From Phaeoceros laevis (taxonomy: Eukaryota; Anthocerotophyta; Anthocerotopsida; Notothyladales): DNA of 33,900 nucleotides. The position numbers and the translations under genes are program-made. Where the stretch lies: assembly GCA_049999765.1 (NCBI GenBank), contig JBNGIQ010008901.1, positions 1 to 33,900 of the forward strand, in the 5' to 3' direction. Positions within the stretch are counted from its first letter, which is position 1. Every line of letters begins with the position of its first letter. This document shows positions 1 to 9,323 of the stretch, in pieces. The notes under the pieces are model-generated. The model was not told the origin of the DNA and did not search any database. It saw only the letters and a program-made list of their open reading frames with translations.

Positions 1-1
1 C

Positions 2-1100
2 CTTATACCTGGGCTCCCCGCTTTAAAGCCCTATCAAAACAAGAGTCGAAGAAAGTGAATATGCTCATGTTCGCTATTTATGGGAAGTATGGAAGCAATA
101 GGTGTTAGAAGATTACCAAGTTTGTGGCTTTGGGAGTTCTTTTGCAGAAGCTCAGTGGAGTTCCTGTCAATTGGGCATTATGTAAAACCAAAACGACGGA
201 CCTACATGACACACAAGCTGAGAAATAGTGTCTAACTCTCTTGCAGTGAGAGTAAAAGAAGAACCATGCTCCAAGGAACCAACCGCTGAACTAGGTATTC
301 TGCTCTTCTATCTTTGCTGTCTTTTTGTCCTTCCTTCTTCTCTGAAGCTACTTTTCAAGTGCATGTCTGTCTATGGCTCAGCTCACCACTCTCTATTTGT
401 TTGGCTGCAATAGATATTGTTACACCTGTGGGTGACGTTATGCCAACAGACCACAACGAGGTCACGGGAATGCCTACAGGAATCCCTTTGGAAGCTGTTG
501 TAATTTCGAGTTTCCCTAATCTTCAGAGTGTGACGACATCTGCTTTAGTTTCTTGCACTTTGGAGGCAATGAAGAAGCTTTCTGTTAAAATGGAGCATCT
601 GGAAAACGAAAAGGCTATGACTGGTGAAGTGGCAAGGCTAGTGCAAGACGACTCGCTGAGACAGGCATTCAAATAGTTGACGTGGGTGTAAAAAAAGTGG
701 AGATTGAGCTAATTGTGAAGGCTGAACGAACTAAGTATGAAGCTGCAGAGGAGATTTCAGCGCTCTCGGAGATCCTTATGGTTGCAAGTTCAATAGTTTC
801 TGTCATTTCATCAAACTCTAGCAATACTTAACATCCGCAGGTAGTGACTGAAAGTTCAGCAGCGGTGCAAGCAGCGGCAGACCTGTTCAATAGTGGCTCT
901 GAGCTAGCCAAGTTGGCTGAGCTTCACATTGCGTGCCGTTATGAGGAGAATGCCTTAGTCATTGCATACTTATCTAGAGTGCAAGCGTGAGGATGCTGAT
1001 AATCAAAAGGTCCTTAAGCTGAAGGAGTCAACATTGCGCTAAGTCAATGATGCTTTCACATGGGTGAGCACTGACCTTGTAGAGGATTGCAAATAACTTA
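2..1100 (+). pseudogene. decayed coding-like region, family not recognised
   Basis: Several short frames here read like protein but are broken by stops and frame changes. One runs from base 2 and has an in-frame stop near 107. Another (about 413-676) follows a plausible intron acceptor at 411-412 and encodes a helical, Glu/Lys-rich stretch ending in a stop. A further piece (677-790) continues the charged helical character in a shifted frame, and 841-990 encodes an Ala/Glu/Leu-rich helix after a possible acceptor at 839-840. Near 970-985 the coding-like signal changes frame and later meets a stop. I do not recognise the family. It could be a decayed gene or a fragment carried by a transposon, and some of the breaks could be unrecognised introns. 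Its position beside a repeat-rich stretch favours decay. Confidence 0.35.
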
Positions 1101-1286
1101 CTTGAAGGCTGCTCTACATCTGCCACTCGTCAGCCTCAATGGAATCAAGCACCGCTCAAGGTCAGTTTTGTGTAGTCAACAGGGTGCTTGCAGGCTAGAA
1201 TAGAATGACTTTCGGCGGAGGTACTTTGGTACTTTGACGTTTGACGCATTAGAGGGTTGGAAGGTTAGAGTATTGGAGTAGTTGGA

Positions 1287-1379
1287 GGCATGGAGGGTTG
1301 AAGTACTTGAAGAACACGAGGAACAACTATGGGGATAAGTTGTTCCTCGTGTCCTTCAAGTACTCCAACCCTCCAAGCC
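1287..1379. repeat. 42-bp near-perfect inverted repeat with a 9-nt loop
   Basis: The left arm (1287-1328) and right arm (1338-1379) are reverse complements with three mismatches in 42 positions, separated by a 9-nt spacer (1329-1337). The arms contain the sub-motif GGAACAACT and its complement. The DNA just before the left arm (1255-1290) has further imperfect copies of a TTGGAG/GTTGGAG motif, as if a short repeat had been copied and inverted. It could be a small foldback element, a MITE remnant or a hairpin-RNA locus. Nothing coding is attached to it. Confidence 0.85.
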
Positions 1380-1640
1380 ACACTACACCTGCAACACTGT
1401 CTCCGAATTAACGGTAATCACGTCGATTACCGTTTGGTGTACCGGATAAAACAGTAATGTTTTCTAAATACATGTATTCCGCCCATCTTGCATAATAGTA
1501 AAGATAAAATCCATCGTTTGTACTTACTGTATTTTTAGAATCCTATATTCCGCCCATCTATCGTGCTAGTAAGAAAAAAAAACCCCTCCCCGTTACACAT
1601 GTGTCACACACTACTCACAAAAACCCCGTTTGCCATGGGC

Positions 1641-1750
1641 ACCTATGCAATTCTTTGAGCCACCACCTATGCAATTCTTTGAGCCANNNNNNNNNNTCTT
1701 TGAGCCACCACCTATGCAATTCTTTGAGCCACCACCTATGCAAGTCTTTG
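1641..1750. repeat. 24-bp minisatellite inside repeat copy A
   Basis: A 24-bp unit starting ACCTATGCAATTCTTTGAGC repeats in tandem from 1641, 1665, 1710 and 1734, with the array interrupted by a 10-N gap. The last unit carries AAGTC instead of AATTC. Repeat copy B holds only one such unit (about 2541-2564), so the array expanded or contracted after the copies separated. The unit is a multiple of three, so a minus-strand reading gives an 8-residue Gly/Ser/Lys repeat, but no gene context supports translation. The true array length is unknown because of the gap. Confidence 0.85.
1687..1696. other. assembly gap (10 N)
   Basis: Ten unknown bases sit inside the 24-bp tandem array. This is the kind of gap expected when an assembler cannot size a short tandem repeat. 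Confidence 1.
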
Positions 1751-2090
1751 GACGTTGAAAGACCCTAACCACGACCATGGCCACACAGATAGGTAATGGG
1801 CGGCTATGTTGTATGAGCCGTGTGTTCACCAGCGTGAAAATCAGGACACCTTGTCTATTCAACGGACGAAACAATGTCCTCAGCATTCATGATCCCGGAA
1901 GTTGGTGGCATGGAGACTGCTTGATTTCAATCTGTGGACTAATTAGTAGATTGGCATAGCAGATGTAATGCATAGCTGACACACGCGGAGGCATGATCAC
2001 AAGTCCAACTGCATGGATCCCCAAAAATTTTGGAGATGTGGCGAATAGGAAGCAAGGGGGGTGAATAAGGAGTAACAAGGCATGAAAAGA

Positions 2091-2106
2091 TCCCGGATAT
2101 CCGGGA
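2091..2106. repeat. perfect 16-bp palindrome
   Basis: TCCCGGATATCCGGGA reads the same on both strands. It is followed at about 2118-2143 by an imperfect palindrome built on ACCGGACATCCGATAC. In repeat copy B the first palindrome is damaged (CCTGATATCCGGG), so it is not strictly maintained. Confidence 0.8.
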
Positions 2107-2524
2107 TTTGCTCCCTCTTTGTACCGGACATCCGATACAAAAAGGGAGCCAAAAAATGCTGAAAACAGTGGTTTTTTTTGTCACGTACTTCCCAAAATAC
2201 ACGTTTTGTACACCAAAAGAATTGCAACCCACGAATACAGTGGAATCCAACGACCGCAACACACACAAAAGTGCATCAAATTTTGACAGTGTTTCAGAAA
2301 TGTGCGATTTCAGCAAAAAAATTTTAAAGCAAGGCCCAATTTTGGAAGTGGTACCGTTTGGTGGAGAATTTTACTGTTAATTCGGAAACAGTGTTTCCCC
2401 GTACTGATCCAGGCCTTAAGCTCAGAGATAGTCTCAAACGTGGTCACATTAAAATCCTCACGACAGTCGTGAGTACCACCCTTTAGGTAATGCATAAACA
2501 AGTGACAATCAATCTTTCTATAAG

Positions 2525-3128
2525 CCGTTTGCCACGGGCACCTATGCGATTCTTTGAGCCACCACGCATTGTGAACTTTCGATGTCAACCCCAACCACGA
2601 CCACGGCCACACGGATAGGTAATGGGCAGCTATGTTGTACAAGTGGTGCGTTCTTCAGCGTGAAAATTACGACGCCATGTCTATTCAAGAGACAAAACAA
2701 TGGCCTCAGTATTCATGATCTCGGAAGTTGGTGGCATGGAGACCACTTGATTTCAATCTGTGGACTAATTAGTAGATTGCGTAGCAGATGTAACGCACGA
2801 CTGGCACAAGCGGAGGCATGATCGCAAGTCCAACTGCATGGATCCCCAAAAATTTTGGAGATGTGGAAAATAGGCAGCAAGGGGGATGAATAAGGAGGAA
2901 GAAGGCATGAAAAGATCCCTGATATCCGGGATTTGCTCCCTCTTTGCACCGGACATCCGGTACGAAAAGGGAACCAAAAAATGCTGAAAACAGTGGTTTT
3001 TTTGTCGCGTACTTCCCAAAATACACGTTTTGTACACCAAAAGAACTGTAACCCGCGACTATAGTGGAATCCAACGACCGCGACACATGCAAAAGTGCCC
3101 AAAAGTGCATCAAATTTTGACCTTGTTT
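2525..3128. repeat. dispersed repeat, copy B, cut off by an assembly gap
   Basis: This is the second copy of the repeat at 1626-2297. The colinear portion begins at 2589 and continues to the edge of the 100-N gap. It has one minisatellite unit rather than several and differs from copy A by scattered substitutions, so the duplication is not recent enough to be identical. The sequence after the gap (3229 on) does not resemble the downstream flank of copy A. The two copies are in direct orientation with an offset of about 826 bp in their shared part. Confidence 0.8.
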
Positions 3129-3228
3129 NNNNNNNNNNNNNNNNNNNNNNNNNNNNNNNNNNNNNNNNNNNNNNNNNNNNNNNNNNNNNNNNNNNNNNNN
3201 NNNNNNNNNNNNNNNNNNNNNNNNNNNN
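3129..3228. other. assembly gap (100 N)
   Basis: Exactly 100 unknown bases, the conventional placeholder for a scaffold join of unknown size. It truncates repeat copy B, so distances across it should not be trusted. Confidence 1.
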
Positions 3229-3349
3229 GTTCTACTTGCAATTGTCATCCTAGTCAACAAAGGTACTTTTCAGACTCCTGATACTAACATTTGTGTGTGC
3301 TAAAAGTCCCGAATGAAAATAGTACCTGCAAATTACCACCAAAGTGCTC

Positions 3350-4330
3350 AACCAAGGGGGGGACATGTATACTTCCACATCAGTACTTGCACATGAGCGA
3401 GGGACCATAACTTTTAGGCCACGTGTCCAATCTTAAACTTTTTTATATATTCGAATAGATCTCATTCTAGTGATTCCAAATATGTAATTTTTTATAATAC
3501 TTGACTATGGCATCATTGTTTTACGAAGGGCAAAAGACCAAAACATACTAAATCCAAGGGGGGACACATGGAAAGTACCCTATTGTAGCGTGCAAGGACC
3601 CAACAGAGGCCTAATTTCGTGCCTGCCTGGTGACCTTTCGGAAGTCTGATCAGCACATGATCTTTCCCTCTCCCTATGCCTTGCCCGTCTACTTCTTGGC
3701 AGCTAGTGCTTGGCCACGCTCTGGTCACCAGCCCGCTTGGCCACGCGGCCCGCCAACAATAATAAAAAAAAGGACGCTGGGGAGGGGGAATCTGCTCCTC
3801 TCCCTCTCAAACGTGTGCCTTCACCTGTCCGGCCCGCGCCTCACCTGACCGTGCGTCTTGTGCCCGCGCCCGCGCTTCTTGCATACTCTCCGCCTGGCTA
3901 TGGCGTGCCCTCCTAGCGACCTGCCACACCCTTGGCTGCTGGCACCTCAATCCGGCCTCAAGTTGGCTGCCCTCTAACATCGCTCAACACATGCATGAAA
4001 TGTAACCCTCCTCACCTGGTGAGAGTTTGAAGGGGGGAGGAGGGTAGGAAACCCTACCTCGAACTTAAGTAATTCCCTAAACCCTTTTATATGTATAATG
4101 GTTTCGCTCCACATTCGTCTCCACGTGCCACCACATGTGCCTCATCATGACCGTACCTCGTATCACATCTAGATACATGCGCCCAAATCGTAGTCACATG
4201 TCTCCATGTGTCGTTGCATATGAAACTCTCGTTGCGCATACCATGTCGTAGATCGAGTCGGGGCCGCGGCCTTTTTGCCGCTCGGTTGGCACGCGTCCAG
4301 ATCGAATAAAGTTCATTCATTCATTCATCA
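3350..4330. mobile_element. possible LTR-retrotransposon remnant or solo LTR
   Basis: A purine-rich tract with a run of seven G (about 3354-3363) is followed at once by TG, as a polypurine tract precedes a 3' LTR. A second similar tract lies at about 3556-3565. The stretch ends with an AATAAA-type signal near 4305 and a short CATT tandem run (4313-4328) before CA. No gag, protease, reverse transcriptase, RNase H or integrase reading is present, and I could not match flanking target-site duplications. The call rests on layout only. The rest of the stretch shows no gene. Confidence 0.2.
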
Positions 4331-4724
4331 CATCTCAATCTCACTATGTGCTAAAACCCTTGTAAACCAAACCCTTGCGTAGGAAATCCCTGTTGCCATG
4401 TGAAATGTCATGTCCTGCCATATGGCCACGACCTACAGCACATCCTTGGCCCGTTCCCAACTACGGCTACGAATCCCGACATGTCTCGTCATCGTTTCTA
4501 CATGCCAACATATCACAGAACGAACCCTCTCGCTCCCACATGACCACAGATTAGCTCCTCACTAACCCCCATCATTTAATTAATTAGATAATTAATAACA
4601 TCAAGTCAGTCATTATTGCAAAAGTTAAGTTCGTTTATTAAACTAAATAATAAAAAAAAGCACTCCAGTATTATTAAAACGACAAAGGACAAGTAGGTCA
4701 CCACTGTATTTTTACCCACCAACA

Positions 4725-4772
4725 GGATTGAACTCGATTGCCCCTTTTTGGGGACTTAAGCCTTAACCACTA
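4725..4772 (-). repeat. tRNA-like Pol III promoter remnant (SINE head or broken tRNA)
   Basis: On the minus strand, TAGTGGTTAAGG (4772-4761) fits the tRNA A box and GTTCAATCC (4733-4725) fits the B box. They are separated by only about 27 nt, which contain a small CCCC-AAAAA-GGGG hairpin. A real tRNA needs a longer interval and an anticodon arm, which I cannot fold here. A tRNA-derived SINE head or a decayed tRNA is more likely. No poly(A) or body sequence clearly follows. Confidence 0.3.
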
Positions 4773-5066
4773 TGCTATATGCTTTTGGATAAAAGCTCAC
4801 ACATTTTACCCCTCCCAAGGTAAGATCTATTTTATAAGGTGTTTTTGCTCCAATGGGATCTAATTTGTGAAATGTTTCTAGCATATGTGGAAGTTCACAT
4901 ATGCAGCAAAGGCCATATACTGTACACTCAATTGCAAATTTAGTGTGTGCCACTTTATCGCTCAAATTTGCTACTTGGTGCACAGTGACTCGCAGTATCA
5001 CACTCCTGCACGTGGTGTAGCAATTAGCCAGGATCAAAGATCAGCGCCAAGATTCATATCAGTAAG

Positions 5067-5174
5067 CTAGAGAAGCCACACATCATTAGGCCTCTCAATG
5101 GCCCGCCTACTAGGTAGACGCTAGAGAAGCCACACATCATTAGGCCTCTCAATGGGCCGCCTACTAGGTAGACT
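5067..5174. repeat. 54-bp tandem duplication
   Basis: Two adjacent 54-bp units (5067-5120 and 5121-5174) differ at one internal base (GCCCGCC versus GGCCGCC) and at the last base. Each ends with CCTACTAGGTAGAC. The near identity implies a recent event. No coding context is visible. Confidence 0.95.
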
Positions 5175-5636
5175 CGCAGTCGCGTACCTACGCGCTGCTC
5201 TTTATTAGCTACAAGTCTCACGCACATGGAGCTATGGCTTCCGCGGCCAGCTCCTCGCAAGTACTCAAGATCAGCCTCACAGAGACCATCCTTCCGAGAG
5301 ACAATGTCCTTTTTTAAATATGGCTAAATCCTCTAAAGGAATCTAGGAGCTAACTTTAGCTTCTTAACATGGGAGTTTTTCCTCAACCATGCACAACTTG
5401 CTGTCGAAGTCCTAGTTACCTTGGATAACAAGGTAACTTCTAAAATTTACACTGCTTGTGACTTGAGGGGACGTTTCGCAATTACCGAAGTAAGGGCTGG
5501 AGCGGCTCTGCGAGAGTAGTACATTTCAGTCACTCTTGCTCATGGGCTTTCACGCTTCTGGTGGAAATGTCGGTACAGGGGCTTCTTGCACTCTCCGACT
5601 TATCTTCCGTGTGCTCTTTTTCTTGATCCCGACTCA

Positions 5637-7764
5637 ATGAGTGAGAATGGCTACGCAAGTGCAGCTGCGGATCCGGGCGATGGAGGCTCGGAGCTGGTTA
5701 TCCTGGGATCGGGCTCCTCAACCGGAGTTCCGAGCCCTATCTGCCTGCTAAGGCCTACGGTACCACCTTGTGCCGTCTGCCACAGTGCAATGGACTCGCC
5801 CCCAGAAGTCAATAAGAATTACAGGTGTCTGTCTGGTCTCTGCCAAGCGCCCAATTAGGCAACTCTTCTGATTGGGGAAAGAGATATAGGGGTGAAATCC
5901 GTCGCTGTTCTCATTGTGGGAGGTGATGGGGATTCCTGTCTCAGAAGTCCCAATGGCGTAAGTCCTGTCTTAATTGGATGCTAGGTTGGTAGTCGGAAGC
6001 AGGATTTTGCATGTTGCTCTTGAGAGTTCCTCTGTTTACTTGGTGCAAGAGTTGTAGTGAAGGGTTGTGTTTGAGGCGGTGAATCCCTTGGCTGCCAAGA
6101 GATGGTTTGGGCTGAAGTGTCGTTCTTCAGAATGGATGTGATTATATGAGTTTTATGCAGATGCAATCCATCTCTTCTCATCAATTATGTCGACGAGGAT
6201 GGACAGCGGAACTACATACAGATAGATGCTGGAAAGAACTTCAAGGAGCAAGTGTTGAGGTGGTTTGTTCGATATAACATCCCGAGGCTAGATGCTGTGA
6301 GTGAATAAGAGGTGCCTTTCTCGGTCCGTGATAACATATGAATTCTTCTCGGCATATTGAAAAGCTGTGGTTATCAAAGAATTGTCTGCCCCGTGAGTTA
6401 TGTTCTTGCCCAGTGTGGAGCACTCGTCGGTACAATTCATGCTGCATGCTGTCGTTCAGAGACGTGCTGATTGTTTTTCTGTTGGCATGTAGCTTGTATT
6501 GTCACACGAGCATGCTGATGCCATTTTAGGCCTTGATGACGTAAGGGGGGTGCAACCCTACAACTTGATGAACGATATCAAGCCGATGCCTGTGTTCCTT
6601 TCTCGGCACACCATGGACAGGTCAGTGTAGGTTCGTCTGTGTTCATAGCGTGAGAGCCAGTAGGAATGCCCGGAGCTCTTCTCACTCGATTTTGTTGATT
6701 TGTCAGTGTCAGTGAAAAGTTTCCTTACCTAGTACAAAAGGAACTGCGGGTGGGCCAAGAGATACGTAGAGTTGCTCAGCTCGAGTGGCAAGTCATCAAG
6801 GCTTCGACTGAGACATCTTTTTCGGCAGCAGGACTGGAAATAACTCCGCTCCCTGTAGGCTCTCACTCTGTGTTACTGACAAGTTCAAAATGCATGCATG
6901 CTGTCTTCACCTCAAGGTTGGGTTCCATCTTGTACTGTTTACTAAGCTTAGTGGTGACTGGCAGGTTATGCATGGAGAAGATTATGTGTCGCTGGGGTTC
7001 CTGTTTGGAAAGAAAAGCCGTGTTGCTTATATCTCAGATGTTTCTCGAATCCTCCCTGAGACAGAGCAAGGTAGTTTCTTTTTGTGAAGCAAATAGAGTT
7101 AACGTCTGGAAGAATCCGTGTGGCTTTTCTTTTGCTATGTGGTTACGGTCTCTGTGTAGTTTTACTGCGCAGTGGAGAAGGGCAACTGGGAAAATCCCAT
7201 CCGATCTCTCTACTCATAGTGGACGCCTTGTACAAGGTAGGACGTGCTCAGTATCCTCCCTCACGTCTGGTTCACATGAGTACTTCATAACAGTTGTTTC
7301 TGGCATCAATCAACAATTTGAGGGTTGTCTGAATTGCAGAAAGGACCTCACAACACCCACTTCTGTTTGCCCGAGGTGAGTTGCTTTGCTGAATGCTTAC
7401 CCCAATCTGCACTCTGTCCCTCAAGTTTTTAAGAATTGTCTGTTTTTGTGCGCTTTTTGACTGTGAAGACGCTGGAAACAGTCAAGAGACTTCACCCAGA
7501 ACGGGCGCTTCTGGTTGGCATGACCCACGAGTTCGACCACGAGAAGGACAACGCAGAGCTGCGCGACTGGTCATCAAGGTAAAACTTCGACAGGGCCCAG
7601 CTCTCCCAACTTCGCCGTCCACGCATCCATCTCACTGTGGTTGGGTGCTCGGATCGTTGCTGCCATATCCTGAACGCATATGCTGGCTGGTGGCCCACAG
7701 AGAAGGCATTGACGTGCAGCTTGCCTACGATGGGATGAGGATCCCGATCGACTTGTCACAATAG
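5637..7764 (+). CDS. metallo-beta-lactamase-fold hydrolase, PhnP-like (330 aa, 9 exons)
   Basis: Exons: 5637-5824, 6161-6296, 6493-6620, 6707-6854, 6965-7070, 7160-7236, 7340-7375, 7469-7578, 7701-7764. All introns are GT-AG and every junction keeps frame (993 nt). The protein follows, along its whole length, a plant family I recall as Arabidopsis At1g30300, related to bacterial PhnP phosphodiesterases. It starts with VILGSGSSTGVP (residues 21-32) and a CAVC cysteine pair (45-48), a likely structural metal site. The metal-binding motif SHEHADA (112-118) has Ala where the classical HxHxDH motif has its last His. MHGEDY (202-207), YISD (Asp225) and THEFDH (292-297) supply the later ligands. Family knowledge predicts a metal-dependent phosphoester hydrolase, substrate unknown. 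The ATG at 5637 was chosen because the family homology starts soon after it. An in-frame ATG at 5586 would add 17 residues. Homology is sure, exact splice sites likely. Confidence 0.9.
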
Positions 7765-9323
7765 GAACAAGCTTCTCCTCCTCATCAAGCCGGTTTACAG
7801 AATGTCACGGCAAGAATTGTGCTCTCTAAACTATCTTCTAATGTGCTGCCAGTGCAAGGCCAGGTGACTCTTGGCCGAGTGAGTGCCGCGCCACCACACG
7901 AAACTCATGTACCTCCATCTCCTCTTCCCTAATCCAAAGTGGAAATTTTCTAAGTCTGGTCTGTCGAATGAAGTGAAACTACCGTTTTTGCTCTCTTCTC
8001 TTGCGTGTAAGGTGGAACTTGTGGCTTTGGAAAGTTACGTTAGGAACATGCCATCAGTCGCCATCTCCACCGCCCCCCCCCCCCCCTATAACCCCAAAAC
8101 CCGCTCTGTCTTCTCTCCCTTGCCAGCCTAGTGGCGGTGCCGGTCCTGGTCCGGCCGTGTGAGAGAAAAGAGCGGAGCAGGAGCTGCCGCCAGCGTGGTG
8201 ACGAGGCTTTGCAGGCAGGTGGGGACGGGGAATAGTCTAGACGGAGATCGGCGCAGGCGGCTCGCGGCCCGCCGCTCAAAATAGTCCGAGGAGGAGGAAG
8301 CGCAGAGCGGTGGGCAGTGGGTGCAAGCCAATGAGGCTCTCGAGGTGCCTGATCACGATTTCACGCTCGAGGCAGCAGAGTCGTTCGTGCAGGAAAGCGG
8401 CCCGGTTTCCCTCTTTTTACTCTAAGCTTTAGGTCACAGCCCACCCCGCAGGAAAACGCGGTGGAAATTACGTAAACTAATATTCCCATTAGTGTACATA
8501 AGGAGAGGCCAGGGGCGAGTCGCGACCGGTCGGCCCGGCAAGCCCGGCAGAGCTTCTTGGCGTGGCAGAAGCGCAGAAGCCCAGGCGAGAGGCGTAGGCG
8601 AGGAAGCGAGGCGAGGCAGTCTCAAGCAGGCCCGCCCCCCCCCTTCCCACCCGGACGCAGGGCCGATCAGTCGTGGGATCCGAATGGGAGCATCGCCTCC
8701 TGCCCGGCCATCGCCATCGCCGTCGTCTCCAGTGCCTCCACAGGCCTCGCTCCCTCCCTCCTTCCCCTTCTCTCCCTTCCCTTCCCGCCTCCCGCGAGAT
8801 GCCCCCTCCACCAGGCAGTTACACCATCCTTCCCTTCTGCCTGGGGTTGGTTGCGTTTTATCCTGCCACGCGGTTTTGAAATTGGCCTCGCCCCTGGAGC
8901 GATTGTGTGACCAAGTTTTTTAGCGTGGTGTGCTCCGGTGTGGACTGGATCTGGTGTGGCCGCAGCGGCCGGTGGATGGAAGAGCAGGGGCGGGGATCGG
9001 GGCTTGTGGAATCGGCGGAGCCCGGATTGGATTCGCTTTCGGTAAGAATTGCGCGGCACTGTGTGTCGGGAGGTTATGGTGGTGCTGGCGGTGGCAGGGT
9101 GTAGTGGGCTAGGAAAGCTTGGAGTTTTGAGGTAGGATCAAGGGGTTGGGAGAGGAGCTGCGGCAGGGAGCATTTGAGCTGCTTCCGGGCGGGGCTTTGG
9201 AGCGGCCCCCGGGGGTGCAATTGCTCTTGAGGCATTGATGCGGACATCGGCGGAGCTTCTTCAAGTGCTGAATCGTGGCTAAATCTCGCCCCGGCAGCTT
9301 CAACAGCGCATTCTGAGGCAGGC
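7765..9323. other. intergenic: hydrolase 3' side and MAP kinase promoter/5' UTR
   Basis: No conserved protein is readable. The stretch has a run of 14 C (8073-8086) and a very GC-rich section (8480-8800) with long but low-complexity Arg/Pro/Ser-rich frames on both strands, which I read as composition artefacts. The distal part is likely the kinase 5' UTR. It includes ATG codons (for example 8683, opening an 80-codon frame) that would be upstream ORFs if transcription starts above them. No clear TATA box was found. Confidence 0.5.
9042..9321 (+). other. probable 5'-UTR intron of the MAP kinase gene
   Basis: A strong donor (G|GTAAGAAT at 9042) and an acceptor (TGAGGCAG ending at 9321) enclose 280 nt, and the acceptor lies two bases before the kinase start codon. 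A leader intron this close to the ATG would place the start codon at the beginning of an exon. It is inferred from splice-site appearance only. Confidence 0.45.

Larger units (their letters stand above)
1626..2297. repeat. dispersed repeat, copy A
   Basis: This is the first copy of a repeat whose second copy lies at about 2525-3128. It begins with the shared block GTTTGCCAYGGGCACC, runs through the 24-bp minisatellite, and from 1763 is nearly colinear with 2589 onward, with scattered substitutions and few small indels. Short open frames exist on the minus strand in both copies, but they differ in frame and length between copies, which argues against coding. It contains a perfect 16-bp palindrome (2091-2106). 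It is probably a non-autonomous transposable-element or satellite-like unit of no recognised family. Confidence 0.8.
4331..5636. other. intergenic, no gene recognised
   Basis: No conserved protein can be read on either strand. The stretch holds an A+T-rich section (4570-4680), a tRNA-like promoter remnant (4725-4772), a perfect 9-bp inverted repeat with a 6-nt loop (4881-4904) and a 54-bp tandem duplication (5067-5174). The last few hundred bases should include the promoter of the hydrolase gene that starts at 5637, but I see no convincing TATA box. Confidence 0.5.

Noticed and set aside
1641-1750. CRISPR-like array
   Set aside because: The 24-bp units are contiguous with no spacers, and the context is a eukaryotic genome.
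1611-3260. Minus-strand open frames in the two repeat copies (up to 163 codons)
   Set aside because: Frame and stop positions are not kept between the two copies, several run through N gaps, and none contains a known domain.
4881-4904. 9-bp perfect inverted repeat with 6-nt loop as a terminator or small-RNA hairpin
   Set aside because: It is short, built on the common word CATATG, and isolated from any gene or T tract.
8073-8086. Run of 14 C as a possible functional element
   Set aside because: A homopolymer of this length is common slippage or sequencing noise, and nothing around it suggests a role.
8434-9059. Long Arg/Gly/Pro/Ser-rich frames around the MAP kinase leader
   Set aside because: All frames on both strands are open here because the DNA is very GC-rich. 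There are no conserved motifs and no consistent exon chain.
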